64,000 nt of DNA from Atherix ibis (GCA_958298945.1 OY282605.1:37488811-37552810); one strand, 5' to 3'; shown: positions 1-12,294, counted from the first letter of the stretch. Notes: generated by a model from the letters alone, not told the origin. Made by a program: numbers and translations.

Positions 1-363
1 CCAACGAGAACAAACCTTTTTTACGGCCAGGTGTTCATGCAATATCGAATGTATGCTGGTGGGAGAAATGCCTAGGCATGCCTCTATCTCACGGTATGTC
101 ACATGACGGTCTTGCATTATCAGTTCACGTACGGCATCGATGTTTTCTGGAACAACGGCTGTTTTTGGACGACCTTCACGGAATTCGTCTTTGAGCGAGC
201 GTCGGCCACGATTGAATTCGTTGTACCAGTTTTTCACAGTGCTATAGGATGGTGCTTCATAGCCATACAAAGATTTAAGTTCATCGATGCACTCTTGTCG
301 TGATAATCCACGTCGAAAGTTGTGAAAAATGATCGCACGAAAATGTTCACGAGTTAATTCCAT
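1..363 (-). CDS. mariner transposase, N-terminal 121 codons (cut by window edge)
   Basis: All 121 codons from ATG 363 down to base 1 are open. The protein begins MELTREHFRAIIFHN and holds the paired helix-turn-helix DNA-binding region of a mariner transposase: SYSTVKNWYNEFNRG near residues 40-54, GRPKTAVVPENIDAVR near 64-79 and SIHSILHEHLAVKKVCSRW at 103-121. This part binds the terminal inverted repeats; the DDE catalytic domain would lie to the left, outside the window. The start is chosen because the family normally begins with this short MEL/MEN-type leader. No stop or frameshift is visible, unlike most copies here, so it may be a young insertion. The subfamily is not assigned, but it differs from the other mariners in the window. 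Confidence 0.85.
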   Translation of the reverse strand, partial: MELTREHFRAIIFHNFRRGLSRQECIDELKSLYGYEAPSYSTVKNWYNEFNRGRRSLKDEFREGRPKTAVVPENIDAVRELIMQDRHVTYREIEACLGISPTSIHSILHEHLAVKKVCSRW

Positions 364-501
364 TTTTTTGCCAAATTGATTTTTTCAAGTCACTGTAAAC
401 AACACAAATGATAGTCGTACGTCAAAACGTTCTGAGTACGTTTATGCTAAAAAATGTCAAACTTTCCAATGGAAATGTCAGATCGCACCTGGCAACACTT
501 A
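1..501 (-). mobile_element. 5' part of a mariner element
   Basis: About 135 bases of leader separate the transposase start from a probable element end near 499, followed by TA at 500-501. The end region (491-509) is a near palindrome, GGCAACACTTAGTGTTGCC, so the exact boundary is ambiguous by about ten bases. The other end lies outside the window. Confidence 0.6.
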
Positions 502-655
502 GTGTTGCCTAGGCCAGAAATATATATAGTAGCCTACGTATCAAGGTTATGATGAATGGAACTGAACTTGAGTTCTCTTCTAAGGTCTAATGTTATATCT
601 TGAGACCTCATAAAAGAACTTACGGTCAGTATTTATAAATATCTAGTGGACTCAA

Positions 656-1950
656 TACCACCTTGATCAAAAAGTTACCGGAATTTATACAGAAAATTAA
701 AAATACAAGTTTATTTATTTAATCTATATTGTCCCCTTCAAAGTAATCCCCATCGACTTTAACACACTTATGCCAGCGCTTGATCCAACCCTCGAAACAT
801 TTTTTATATTCGGTTTTCGGTATGTCCATCAGTGCTTCCTGCGATTTTTCCATTACTTCCTCTCGGCTGTTGAAACGCGTTCCCCGTAATGGTTTTTTAA
901 CTCGATTGAACAGAAAGAAGTCACAGGGAGTCAAATCAGGTGAATTCGGTGGTTTTTGGATGGTATTTGTTGCATTTTTCGTCAAAAAAATTACGAATAA
1001 TGATGGCACTGTGCGACGGTGCGTTATCATTTTGCAAAATCCACGAGTTTTCTGCCCACAATTCTGGTTTCTTTCGGCGAATTGCTTCACGCAAACGTCT
1101 TATAACGCCCAAATAATACTCTTTGTTTACTGTCCGGCCTCCTGGCAAAAATTGTAATCCATGAAAACCGTGAGCATTGCCTTCTTTTTTGACTGAAAAC
1201 GACGTGGTTTTGGTCTCGGCTCATTTGGTGAACGCCATTCACTTGCCTGATGTCTGGATTGCGTGTTGTACTCATAAACTCACATCTCCTCTCCAGAAAT
1301 GATCCTTTTGATGAATGTGGGATCGGACTCAGCCTCGCAAATCATGTCGTTTGCGACGTCAACACGGTCTCTTTTTTGCATGAAATTGAGGTCTTTTGGC
1401 ACCAACTTTGCTGCTACACGACGGAAACCCAAATCATTAACCAAAATGTCTTGGACGGATCCATAGGCAATGTTCAAGTCCTCCGCTATCTCTCTGATGG
1501 TTAATTTGCTGTTATTGACCAACATTTCTTTTACTTTATCAATGTTTTCGTCGGTTTTTGATGTCGATGGTCTGCCACTGCGTTCATCATCTTCGATTGA
1601 CTCACGATGACTTTTGAACCGCTCGTGCCACTGGTAAACGATCATTTTCTTTAGAGAATCGTTGCCGAAACACTTTTTCAACATTTCCAACGTTCGCGCA
1701 CCATTAAATCAGTTTTTTACGCAAAATTTATGTTCGTTGTTGCAAATTTAAATTCATTTCTAAAATTGTAAAAAATCGCCAACACACACAGAGATAGATA
1801 TACTCTTGGCTACGTAACTTTTGCAAATGTCAAACTATGACGCTAAGATTTAGAGGGAATATCAACAACAGATACACCAACTTAACAAAACTCAAAAATT
1901 GGAACGTTGGGAGCGCCACAAGTTCCGGGAACTTTTTGATCAAAGTGGTA
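656..1950 (-). mobile_element. mariner element inserted in a LINE, with TIRs and TA duplication
   Basis: The left end TACCACCTTGATCAAAAAGT (656) and the reverse complement of the right end TACCACTTTGATCAAAAAGT (1950) form inverted repeats of about 28 bases, including the duplicated TA. The total of 1295 bases is normal for mariner. The element lies inside the RNase H-type LINE, so it is younger than that copy. Confidence 0.85.
719..1738 (-). pseudogene. mariner transposase pseudogene (DD34D type)
   Basis: The coding sequence is broken by several frameshifts and stops. The N-terminal half (1280-1690) contains YQWHERFKSHRESIEDDERS, GRPSTSKTDENIDKVKEM and the second helix-turn-helix (TIREIAEDLNIAYGSVQDIL). 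KFCVKN just upstream at about 1708-1730 shows that the true start lay further out, now behind a stop. The first catalytic motif, normally GDEMW, reads GEEM then TGA, so the first Asp is now Glu and the Trp is a stop. GRTVNKEYYLGVIRRLREAI and LQNDNAPSH (second Asp) follow, then SPDLTPCDFFLF (third Asp) in another frame. It ends FEGDNID at 719. The GRTVNKEYYL block relates it to the family D mariners in this window. It cannot be active. Confidence 0.85.
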
Positions 1951-3060
1951 TTCACCTAAAACTCATAACTTACCAATTTTACTGATAGAGCAACTAGAGC
2001 CATTTGGGCTTGTCATAGACTTTTTGTTTTATGCGTTTCTGGTTTGTTGGCCCAAGCCTGAGGTGGGTACTGCCCAAGTAACCATTCGTAAAGTTTAAAG
2101 GCTGGTATGCTTGGGTATTATAGTTGCCCTAAGAACATGCCCCACGACAGCTCTTGAGGCTCTTTTAGACCTGCTACCTTTGCAATTACATATTAAAAAA
2201 GGAAGTGGCTAAAGGGGTTCTCAGGCTAGGATATTGCAAAACCAACTACTAGTCCTTGAAAGTAGTTCTCACACCGCTTAATATGCGCTTCACTCGAAGA
2301 AGGGGTTCTCATCTTTAACACAGATGATTCTTGAACAGAGTCTGACCTTATTACTATCTATTTAAAGCCCTTGGTAAATCTCCATTCATTTTTCATGTAG
2401 AAATACATGCCATAAAGCTTTATGCTAGAGAGCGTATCAGAACGCAAAGAGCTGCATCATCTCAGATAGCCAAGCTGCATGAAAGCTCTTACCTTATCTG
2501 CTGTCTAGTCCAAGCTAGTTTGAGACATTTTCACGATCCTAAATCAAATGGCTTATTACAACAATGTAACTTTGATGTGGCTGCCAGGTCATAATAGTAT
2601 TGAGGATAACTAACTCGCCAAAAGGAGAGCAAATACTCCATTCATTGAACCAAAACCCTTCTGTGGCTATCCAATGAGCTACCTGGGGTTCATAATAGAG
2701 TTTTCGAAATGCGGAGTTAAAAGCACTCTAGAAAAATTATCGTATTTTCTAAAAAAAAAAGCGTAAGAGGTCCTTAAACTCAACAAACAGGATTTAAGTC
2801 TACTTACTGGCCTACGCAATAGGTATTGTCTTGGAAGATAACATCTTAATAAGATGGAAAAATCTGACACAACAATCCGACGTTTTTGATTCCCTGATTA
2901 CTACGAAATTTCTCGACTACCAACTAATATGATATTGAGGTTCGCTGAAAGCCTCAATATTACTTTTATCTAAGTTAGGGTTATTCACCACCACAAGAGA
3001 CCTTATTGGTCGAAGTAATTTTGATACTATGTGCCTCTTGATACCTTCCTTATACGATAA

Positions 3061-5430
3061 TATTATTAATTTTTATATTAGTAATATATTGTATGATTTT
3101 GCTTCTTTATCGTTATGTGGAGGAAAATTATTAACTTAATATTTAGTAAATACCTTTTAAAAATACCTTTTAAAGATATTGAATTTTTTTCAATGGCTGC
3201 GATGTACTATCGTACACAAATATTCATCTAGAGGCTTCCCCTAGAGACATGTTGTCACTTACTAGAAATGTTATTTATATTGAAATTATTTTTGAGCTTT
3301 TTTAAAGATATTTTTTTCTTTATCAAATATGCAATTTTTTTTATTAAATATTATTTTTTAATTTACATAATCCCATTAGTTTTACATTTAGATAAAAAAA
3401 AAGATCTCTTATTTTTCAGTAAGCTTCATGTACGCCTCTGCTCGTCCATCAAATAATTGATTTTTGCAATTACTTAATTGTTTTCTTCTACTTTTGGTAA
3501 AAGATTATATTCTTATTTTTTCTAAAAGCTTTAGGCAATTATCTCCATTTCTCTATTTATTATCAATTATTTCACCAACGTTTTCTTCACTTTTAGCTTA
3601 AAATATCATTTTTCAGCAATAACAAAAATAGAATTTTCCATTGTCTATTAAATTGCAAAAATATCTCAATATTATCACTAATATTAAAGATAAATTTCTT
3701 GATCAATTTTTAAGATAAACGGAGTGTTATGTATTTATGATTTTCTTTCAAATACATCAAATTTATATAAAAAAGTTCCAAAAAGAAAATTTGATATTTT
3801 TGAGAATCGCCTTAAGCCATAATAAAAATCAATATTTAATCAAATAATAAAAAAAAAAGTTTATTTTTATAAACATACATTCAACCGAAGGAGTAGTATG
3901 GTTGGGCAAAGGATAAGGTAACAAGCACAAGTCTAAGGTGATATGTCCTTTTTGTATTGTAGTTTTTTAGCACATCACTCCCACTAGCAATATCACATGA
4001 TAGATAGTGTGTCACAAAAATCTCTCAAATGACCCATAAATAGCTTGTTCGAAGATAACAAAAGTCACGATTTAATAACCCATCAAATACTTGGAAATGA
4101 CGTTAAAATACAATAGAATCGATACTGAAACATTGAAGAACGGAACGCGGCATTGGACCAAGGAATCTGCAGAGCAATATCGTAACCAGCAATCTGATCG
4201 GGTTTCTAGTCAAGTTAACTCCCGAAACGTATAATTGGCTTTTATATCAATCAAATGTGTTCGGTTTGCCAGCATCGAAATTGGCTAACAAAATTCACGA
4301 TAAAATATGAATCGTTACAATTTACGAGTGCCTCATCAGAGGATTTAATGCTTGTAAAAATGAATATGTGTCATCACGAGTCGATTTCCTTTAATTCCAT
4401 TATTCAAGCGTAAAGACATCAAATATTTTCACCACAATATTGAATGGGCACGTTCACATCCTGAAATTGGCCAATTACCGAATTAAGTCTCTTATCTTAA
4501 TCCTTGGGCATTATCAGTGCAAATCCATATTTTTTTACAGCCCCATTTTTATACACCAATTTCACATTTCTTATTAAATATGGCATATCCATTCACATAT
4601 TATTAAGGAACTGTTCATATTTTATCATTTAACAGAGGCTTGCCATTATTCCGCCTCACAAAATTTCTCACATTTTTTTTTTGTTGTTGCACAAATTGAC
4701 TATCGAAATGTAATGTTTACTTAAAAATAATAAATGTTTGGGAAAATATTCTTAAATTTATATTATTGGATTTTAAAATTTCCCCCTATTAGGTTTAGGA
4801 TCTTTATAATAAAAAAATTATGAGATGGAAAAAATGTTCTCTTTTAAATAAAGAAATTTTATGAACGTATGTACGGTTTTTTGTTAATATTTTATTATAG
4901 CTGTTAAGGATTAGAATAAAATGAGTAATTATTTTTCATGACTTACAAAAATTTTGTAGCTATTTGATAAGCTATAATATCTGGTAAATAGAGTAATAAA
5001 ATATGTAGGAATAAAAGTAATGAGACTAGCATCACTCAGATCGATCTGGTAATACTGCGGACGTCCTCTTATTTGGGTTTTCTTCCTTAAAATGTATTAC
5101 AAGTCTCAACCTTTTGTGTTAAGGTTGGTGAATCCACAAAATTTGGTTATTGAGAAAATTCCTTATCAAGAGCACTTTTTTTGGTGGTATTTGCAAGGAT
5201 TTCTGGAAGAACGACAAGCAGTGGTAGACAAAGCTCAACATTGAAAATTACTTAACATATAGAACGAGTGACGACTTTTATGAGTAATTAGTTGAAGGAT
5301 CAGAAAAAAAGGTTCTTTCATTCTGCTTGATTTATTTTTTGTTTCTGAAGATCAAAAACCACTTCAGATGACGTTCTAGAGATTGTCGATAATTAGTGTA
5401 ATACCTGTCCTAAGACATAATACCACGGGA
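3061..5430. other. AT-rich sequence without recognised genes
   Basis: Poly-A/T-rich DNA. Short ORFs such as 3268-3456 encode only F/I/L/K-rich sequence from T tracts. A less AT-rich stretch at about 3890-4480 may be an old repeat (possibly a DNA transposon), but I could not fix a family. Confidence 0.5.
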
Positions 5431-5439
5431 ATCCTATGA

Positions 5440-6370
5440 CCATAGGGATTGAGATACACGCAATTAACGCGCAAAACAAACCTGTCCAGTAATGGATTTC
5501 GCAGTTCTCAATTACTCAATAACAACCCAGCTCGCTTCAATCGAACGCATGCTTCTCCGATTTCCTGCTTGGGCCACTTCATGCATGAAACATTCTATCA
5601 TGCTCCATCTTTTTTCATTTCTATTCCATCTCCTCCATCTTCTCCATCTTTTCCATCTTCTTCATTTTTTTCATCTTCTTAACCATCTTTACTTCTTCAT
5701 CTTCTTGATTTTCATTTACTTCTTCTACTTCTTCAACTTCTTTAACTTTTTCAACTTTTTCATTTTCAATTTCTTTCTTTTTTTCGCCTTCATCACCTTT
5801 TTTTATTTCTTCATATTCTCCATCTTCTTTATCTTCTTCATTTTTTTCATCTTATTTGTTTTATCTTCTTCAACTTTTTCATCTTCTATATCTTTTTATC
5901 TTCTTCATCGTTTTCATCTTCTTCCTATTATTTATGTTAATCTTCTACAACTCCGTCATCCGCTTCATCTTCTTCATCTTCTTCCTGTTCTTCATCTTCT
6001 TCATCTTCTTCATCTTCTTCATTTTCTTCATTTTCTTCAACTTCTTCATGTTCTTAATCTTCTTCATCTTCTTTATTTTTTCATCTTCTTCAACTTCTTC
6101 ATCTTCTTCATCTTCTTTATCTTCTTCACTTTTTTCATCTTCTTCATCTTCTTTATTTCTTCATCTTCTTTGTTTCTTCATCTTCTTTATTCCTTCATCT
6201 TTTCCATTCTCTTCGTCTTCTTCAGCTTCTTCATCTTTTTCATCTCTTTATCTTCTTTTACTTCTTAAACATATTTCGTGCCTCATGCATGAAGCAGACA
6301 AATATTCAATCTTCCGTCAATTCCAATGGTAACCGGTCTCAACCAACTATCCGCAGGCGGGTACGGCGGA
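5440..6370. repeat. unclassified interspersed repeat split by a TTC-rich tract
   Basis: The left flank (5440-5607) resembles 20880-21180 (ACGCAATTAACGCGCAAAAC versus ACGCCCAATCAACGCCG). The right flank (6272-6345) contains TCAATTCCAATGGTAACCGG, like 17664-17695. Both sides carry TTCATGCATGAA-type sequence next to the tract. The family is unknown; similarity to other window regions is the only evidence. Confidence 0.35.
5608..6268. repeat. TTC/TTCATCTTC-rich low-complexity tract
   Basis: About 660 bases of nearly pure pyrimidine on the plus strand, built from CTTCTTCAT and TTCTTCATC variants with occasional CTC, TTT and AAC changes. This is an expanded microsatellite (GAA/TTC type). Overlapping ORFs of 158 and 258 codons made of F, S, I and L are products of the repeat, not genes. 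Long purine:pyrimidine tracts of this type can form triplex structures; that is family knowledge, not seen here. Confidence 0.95.
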
Positions 6371-6394
6371 TACGGCCGTAGGTCTCCAGGGTGG

Positions 6395-6740
6395 TACCAG
6401 TTTTTATATTTTAAAGAGTATTTGATGAGTAAAAAAACTTGTACTTTCCTGGCCCTTCTTGACCAGTTCAGGACTGGGGGTTCCTGGCCCTTCTCGACCG
6501 CATGTTGTCGTCAGCAAGGTTCGTTTGTTTGCAGTTGACGATCGTGGTGGTGTGGTTGCGACTAGTTCAATGATGCTGAAGCTAACAGATATTGATTGTT
6601 GATGTTGTAGATCCTTTGCGTCTTCAGAGGAATCAGTTTTGTTGAGGTAGGCCGGTTTTAACCAACCTACGGTATTGTTTTTCTGTGTATCATTTACATC
6701 GATTTTGAAGAGTCTCTCAGAAGTTATGATCTTCAATGAA
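6395..6740 (-). pseudogene. LTR-retrotransposon pol C-terminal tail
   Basis: On the minus strand an ORF reads FKIDVNDTQKNNTVGWLKPA then YLNKTD, followed by an S/T/P-rich stretch containing STANKRTLLTTTCGREGPGT. The pattern of a KIDVNG-like segment, RLKPAYL and a basic, proline-rich TRxGR segment is that of the C-terminal end of integrase in insect Ty3/gypsy-like Pol proteins. Here GW replaces the usual G/D-R before LKPAY. No integrase core lies upstream; at 6715-6755 there is a direct repeat of AAGTTATGATCTT, so the fragment is cut off. LTRs were not identified. It is a dead remnant separate from the larger gypsy copy at 44-46 kb. Confidence 0.6.
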
Positions 6741-6744
6741 GTTA

Positions 6745-9008
6745 TGATCTTGAATGAATTCTAGAGAAGTTTTCACGTGGCCACAGTATATAAAAATGTT
6801 TTAGCAAGTTTAATAGTTGACCTATAATAGTTGACCATTCTCAAAAAACCTTTCATCTCATGAACCGTTTATGGCTTCGGATATTCTATAATTTTAGAAC
6901 ATGTTGTTGGTGCTTGGTGCTTGTTTTTTGTTGCTGCTTGTATAGTGGAATCAGTTATTCTTGGTAAAGAGTGCAAGTAATTTAAGCTATTTTTTGTTCT
7001 TTTACCTTAAATTTCTATCTCGTAAAATTACGATATAATAATATTATCTTTCATAGAGCTCTACAATAATTAGTTCATGAACCGTTTGTTACTTCAGATA
7101 CTCTGTAATTTTGGTGTTTGTTGCTTGGTGTTTGCTGCTGCTTGTTGCTATTTGTTGCTATTATTACAAATATTGCTGATATTGCTGCTTCGATCTTGTC
7201 AGCGTTACCAATTTGTAGTCGATTAATTCACAATTCAATTATCCAGTCTTTATAAATATTGAAAAGTAATTAAAATTACCCAATATACTTACAAAGACAG
7301 CTACTGACTATTGGTTAATACGTGTTAAAACTATCAAACTTTTAAAAGAAAATCAAACATTAAAAAGTCAAAACCGCAGTTTAAGGTTATTTTATAGAAA
7401 AACAAACTAAAATAAAAGATAGAATAAAAAAGACGGTGATGTCTTAAGACAAAAATGTCCCATACTATAAAAAGTAAAAAAAATATCTTTTGAAGGAAAT
7501 AAACTTTTAGGAATTTAAAAACTTGAAAAGTTCAAAAAGTATATTCCAGAATTGACCGTTCATAAACTAAGGTAAACTGAAAAAAAAATTTGTACATGTA
7601 CATAGATAAATTTACGAAAAACTAAAAAAATAAACAAAAATTTTGTAAGAAAAGTTCCTCTTAAAACTTTCTACAACTACGAAACTTACTTTTAAATGTT
7701 AGGAAAAATACTATAAATATTATTTTTATGTGTATAGTCGTAGCTTTAAAAGAAATCAATACGATTGAAACGAAGAAAACAGAAGATACAAAAAAAAACT
7801 AACCTAAACGATTCAGAATTGATTTCTTCCTGTTCATAATAAAAATGTCCTTTTTAGTTTTATTTTGCGGATTCGAAAATAATATAAAAACATGAAAATT
7901 ATTAGATCCATTCAGAAATTTGGTTATATTTGTTTTATTTATTTTGTAGCAATTTTTAACTTGTTTGTAGTTTTTTTTATCATTTTTTTTTTTCTTCTTA
8001 AAACAGGAAGAGAAAAATTGTTTGTCCTTTTATAATTTACCAAAAATTTATTTAGCATTCCTATTGAATTCACAATTTTATTGGGTTTTCCGATAGTAAA
8101 ATTGGAAATTTTATGTTGGGAAAATGCGTATAAAAACATTGAATGGAGTAGTTTTATAGTTCATGTCAACTGTATAACGATGTCCTTTACTATTTATTTA
8201 TATTTTAAATTTTTTTTTTTTTTTAGTTTTATATTGTTAGTATTTGTTATTAAGTTTTTTTTCCTATTATTATATTTATGGGTTAGTTTTCCTATTGGAA
8301 AAATACAATTTGAAAATATAGCAGCTGTTTATTATGTTGTTTTGACAGGAAAGCTTTGTACTACTAATATTTTATATGAATTTACAAACATTAATAATTT
8401 TTTATTATATCAGCTTTAGTTTTAATTGGAAAAAAATTCTCTTTGAACATAAATTGGAAATGGTTGACAGTTTAGATTTTTTATGTTCTGTTCAGTATAT
8501 GAAAACTAAATTTAAAAAATTAAGACAATAATTCAGTAATATTATTTTTAGTTCAAGATCATGATTTATTTTTGAGCTTTTTATACCTAGATTGAATTTA
8601 CGGTTATGAGAAATTTGGATTCCAACATTTTGTCAGTTAAGATTTTTTACTCAATTATAATGTAAAACTTCGCCCTTTTTTTAGCCTTTGTTCAAAATTC
8701 CTCTGACACTTTATTTAGTTGAAATTTGTTCAGCTTTATTTTTCATAAAAACCACCTATTTTCAAATATTAATAATTGTTTGAAAATTATCAGTTTATAT
8801 TACTCAAGTCCAAATGATCCATATATGATAATTTATGAGATTTTGTATATATTGAAAAAAAAGACACAAGAAAAACTATTTTAATTTATTAAAAAATGAT
8901 TAAAATATTTTCAAACTTAATGATAATAACTAAAAAATATATTTTCACCTCAACTTCTCAAGGTTTGTACTAAAAATATTCTAAATAATATTCATAAGAT
9001 GCCATCAC
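6745..9008. other. AT-rich sequence without recognised genes
   Basis: Contains imperfect GTTGCTGCTTG-type repeats near 6900-6960 and 7120-7160, and long A/T runs. A 112-codon ORF at 8081-8419 is hydrophobic because of T tracts and shows no motif. Confidence 0.5.
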
Positions 9009-9010
9009 TA

Positions 9011-10154
9011 CGAAGGCAGTATGATAAGTCGGTAATAAATATAAGAAATATAGCTGATATCAGCAAAAGAATATTTTTTTATTAGTTGGCATTTTAAAAA
9101 CGACGATATACGATTTTTTTTTAGAACTGCAGTATTGTAAACAGACAAAAATTTTTTTTATTATTAATATGAAAAAAATTTTGTTGAATAATAGAACAAA
9201 ATTTTTTGGGGAAGAAAACAATATGTAAAATCGAAACTAAGCTCGCAAAGTATAATGGGGACTCCTCATCATTGTATTAAATTTTGTTATTTTTAGACGA
9301 TAAAATAACGTCCACTTTAAATTTATAATTGATTAATAAAATATAATGTAATTTTAAAATATTCCCCAAGTAAAAGTATAAAATATCTGACATGGTATGA
9401 ATTCCAAAAGGACATGTAATCAGCATCTTACATTAAAATCTTCCACATTTTCTAACATCTGATTAAAAGCTTGTTCCTGTAACGGGCTCAATGGAGTATT
9501 TGGACAGTTTTAAGCATAACAATTGACATTTTTTAGCATTCTATTAACAGTTATGGATTGATACAAAAAAATAAATTTTTGCATTGATCTATAACTGCTA
9601 ATAGAACATATATTCATTATTACCCATCACCAAACAAAGTTCAGTCCAAATAATGAACTTCTATAAGCAAACATGCATCAAAGAAAACAAATATATTTCA
9701 TCGGCAGTAAAGGTTATGGCTGCAGTTTCCTGTGATGCACATCTTTACCAAATATCTTGATAAAAAAAATGCATAACAGGATAGTATTATAGAGTACTAT
9801 CAGAATAGGTGAAAAATTTAATCAAAACAAAACGTCACCATTTGGCAAAGAAAAAAAAGTAGTTGAATTACATTATGAATAGTACGTTCTAGATTTCCTT
9901 CTCTACAATATTTATCTATTTTGAAATATCAATAAATAGCTTGATGGAAAGAAATTTGCATCCAAGTTATAGCCGAAACGGAGGTATATTTTGCAGAGTT
10001 TGACAAATCGTACTACACTGATGGTATTAAGAAGCTATAATATAATTTGACAATTTCTATCAGGCTTAAAAAAGATTATATTAAAAATAAATAAATTTTT
10101 ATTTAGTAAATTGCTTCTTTGTTTCATTTATCACTAACTTATCATACTGCCTCA
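9011..10154 (+). mobile_element. old irritans-like mariner found by its inverted ends
   Basis: The left end CGAAGGCAGTATGATAAGT (9011) and the reverse complement of the right end TGAGGCAGTATGATAAGT (10154) form TIRs of about 28 bases with a few mismatches, each preceded by TA. The 1144 bases between are strongly decayed. Near the right end the plus strand still reads IAETEVYFAEFDKSYYTDGI (from 9969), then KKL, a stop, and KKDYIKNK before TAA at 10092. That is the C-terminal end of irritans-type mariner transposases, after LDGKKFAS. No complete catalytic motif can be read upstream. Confidence 0.72.
9930..10094 (+). pseudogene. C-terminal remnant of mariner transposase
   Basis: In one frame with one small indel the strand encodes LDGKKFAS, VIAETEVYFAEFDKSYYTDG, IKKL, stop, KKDYIKNK, stop. 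It corresponds position for position to the end of the near-intact irritans-like copy at 56.9-57.9 kb (IVATEAYFASLEKMYFLDGL). Catalytic residues are not preserved in readable form. A long-dead copy. Confidence 0.65.
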
Positions 10155-10156
10155 TA

Positions 10157-12294
10157 AATAAAATCCTATCAAGTAAATTATTATAAACATGTTTTTTTTC
10201 CAATAAATATAATCAAAATTATTATTAAATAAAATTAATAATTTACATCATATGTAAAAGTAATCAAAAAAATAAAATTTTTTATTATTGATCCATAAAT
10301 AATCATATTGAAAAAAGGATCCAAAATTTCTGACAAAAAATATCAAATTTATTAAAAGTTATGGATTTGAATTTTTGCTAATAGTATTAAAATATTCTAG
10401 AAAATTTCACTGAGTTCTTCATTGAAGAATTATATTAAATACTCAAGGATTCTTTGAGGAGAAAAAAAAGGAAGAGTACTACTACATCAAATAAAATATT
10501 GCCAACATGGAAAATCCAGAATGGAAAAACGTATCCTCATTTTATTTTCTTGTTTGTTTTTTTTTATTTTAACATATTTTTTATTATTTTTTGTGATTTT
10601 GGAAAAGGTAAAGAAAAGCAATCAAATTTCACAAAATACAAACAAGCTATGCCGTTTGTTTACTGGCAAAAATCCAAGAGAATATGGAAAAAGGATATCT
10701 TAAATTTTTGCACTCAGATTCCTTTTGAAAGCGATGATATCGTAATTTTTTGTGTATGAATACATATATACCCACCCCCAACCCGTTATGGATTAATATG
10801 GCTTCGTTTAGCTGCCGGATATTTTCTTCACCAACAAATACTGACTAGATTTTCCGCCACACTGGCTACCTGGCTGGCTTGGCTGCCAGTCTTTCAACTC
10901 CTGTCGTTAGTACTTTCACCATAAATGTTGATCTCTTTGAATCGGTCGGATTTTTACTAGCCAATGGAAATGTTTCCTTCAGAAAACACCAAATGAATAA
11001 AGACAGCCATTTCTTATTGTTATTACATTTTATACCATCTTCAACACTTGCTACTCAACTTTATGTACTTTATCTTTACCTGTAAAATATGAAATAAATT
11101 CTATCTGTTTCGAGGATATCTTCCAACCACAAGAAAATGTGAGGCTAATATGATTTTTACAGTAACATTTCTGTCTGCCAACACCATAATTTATGTAAAG
11201 TGAAAGAAAATGTCCGCTCTATGGCAGTTAAAAAGAAAAAAATCAAATGTATGCAAATATGTATCTATTCATAAGAAAATGCATTCTAAATAATTTTTTT
11301 TCTTTTTTACCCTCATAATAATAATAATAATAATAATTTTCAACTTGACTAAGAATAAAATAGTTTTTAAATTTATATTTATTCGGGAGAAAAACAAGTG
11401 ATTTTTTATTTTGTTTTTTGTAAGAACACTTTGTGAAATTTATTAAGATTTAATTCTTTGAACTTAAGTTAAGAAATATTAAGCATTTTAAAGTTAAATA
11501 TTTTAATAAATGGTTATAAAATTTTTGCTTCGGAAAATAAAGTAAAAATTTCTAGAATTAAATTGTCTTAGGTGTATTTTTTTATGATTGCACTTTAGCC
11601 ATTACTTGACAGATGTTTCTTTAAAAGTTTGGATAATTTCTATTTAAACACAAATTGTGCATAGCATCATGGGAAAAAATTCTACGCTATCAAATCACAC
11701 GGTCTTGGAGACCATGGTGACTTTTCACGCAATATAGTAAAAACTTGTTATATTTTGTAGCTTACAGCACCACCTTGCTAAAACCACATATCCTGTAGAT
11801 TAAATACATTGAGTTAAGAATAAAAAAGGCCAGTTATCGTACGGGCCAATAACACTTCCAAGACAAATAAAATTACCAGGCAGGTACATTTGACGCGGAT
11901 ACAATGGCTTCGCAAAAGTCATTTGTGTGATTTCAGAGCCTCATATATGGCAATTCTGCTCACTAACTTGCTCATTTTTTATTTATTAGGAAGCAAAATT
12001 GCCAAATTGAAACCTAATTGCTGGAGAAAAATTCGTTCAAAAAATCACCATCCAAAGCATCTTCTTAGTATTTTTCTCAAAATTTTTTGATATTAAAGAA
12101 ATTTACATAATAAAATGGCAAATAATTAGGTTAAAAAAATATTATCCAGACAAGCATATATTTTTACCACCTATTAAATGGCAAAATAATATACTTTTTA
12201 AACTTCAAAGTAATTGCGCTCGTATGTCTGTCCCTAGCGTTTTATTTGTAACTAATGTTGATAGATGGCGCAGTTAGCAAACTACAGAATTAAA
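10157..12294. other. AT-rich sequence with an ATA microsatellite
   Basis: An ATA repeat of about eight units lies at 11314-11337. Around 10780-10960 the composition is less AT-rich (TGGCTACCTGGCTGGCTTGG), but no protein family is recognisable on either strand. Otherwise nothing is seen. Confidence 0.5.

Larger units (their letters stand above)
545..3060 (+). mobile_element. degraded non-LTR retrotransposon (RNase H type), copy 1
   Basis: The sequence aligns by eye along its whole length with the better preserved copy at 51565-54960. It holds the C-terminal part of a reverse transcriptase ORF, then RNase H, then the CCHC-like tail. Readable pieces are the LACLGITG-type segment near 2100, a pattern around 2580 equivalent to VPGH.IE..ELADKLAKR, and the LTG/LNRMGKSDTTTCRFC region near 2800-2880. 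Stops and indels occur throughout, so it is non-functional. A mariner at 656-1950 splits the RT part: the motif before it (AAATATCTAG near 638) and after it (TAAAACTCATA near 1957) are contiguous in the other copy. The 3' end near 3050 matches the end of the second copy near 54950. Confidence 0.7.

Noticed and set aside
780..1157. 125-codon plus-strand ORF
   Set aside because: Antisense shadow of the mariner transposase pseudogene.
4085..4480. Possible Tc1-type transposase remnant (FHHNIEWARSHPEIG)
   Set aside because: Only one weak block resembles the .LEWA..H linker of Tc1-like proteins; no catalytic motif or inverted repeats found.
5492..6332. Overlapping ORFs of 158 and 258 codons, F/S/L/I-rich
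   Set aside because: They are translations of the TTC-rich tract in different frames; no start context or family motif.
8081..8419. 112-codon hydrophobic ORF
   Set aside because: Phe/Leu runs come from poly-T; no recognisable pattern, in very AT-rich DNA.
10454..10759. 101-codon ORF in AT-rich DNA
   Set aside because: Composition-driven (K/F/I-rich), no motif.
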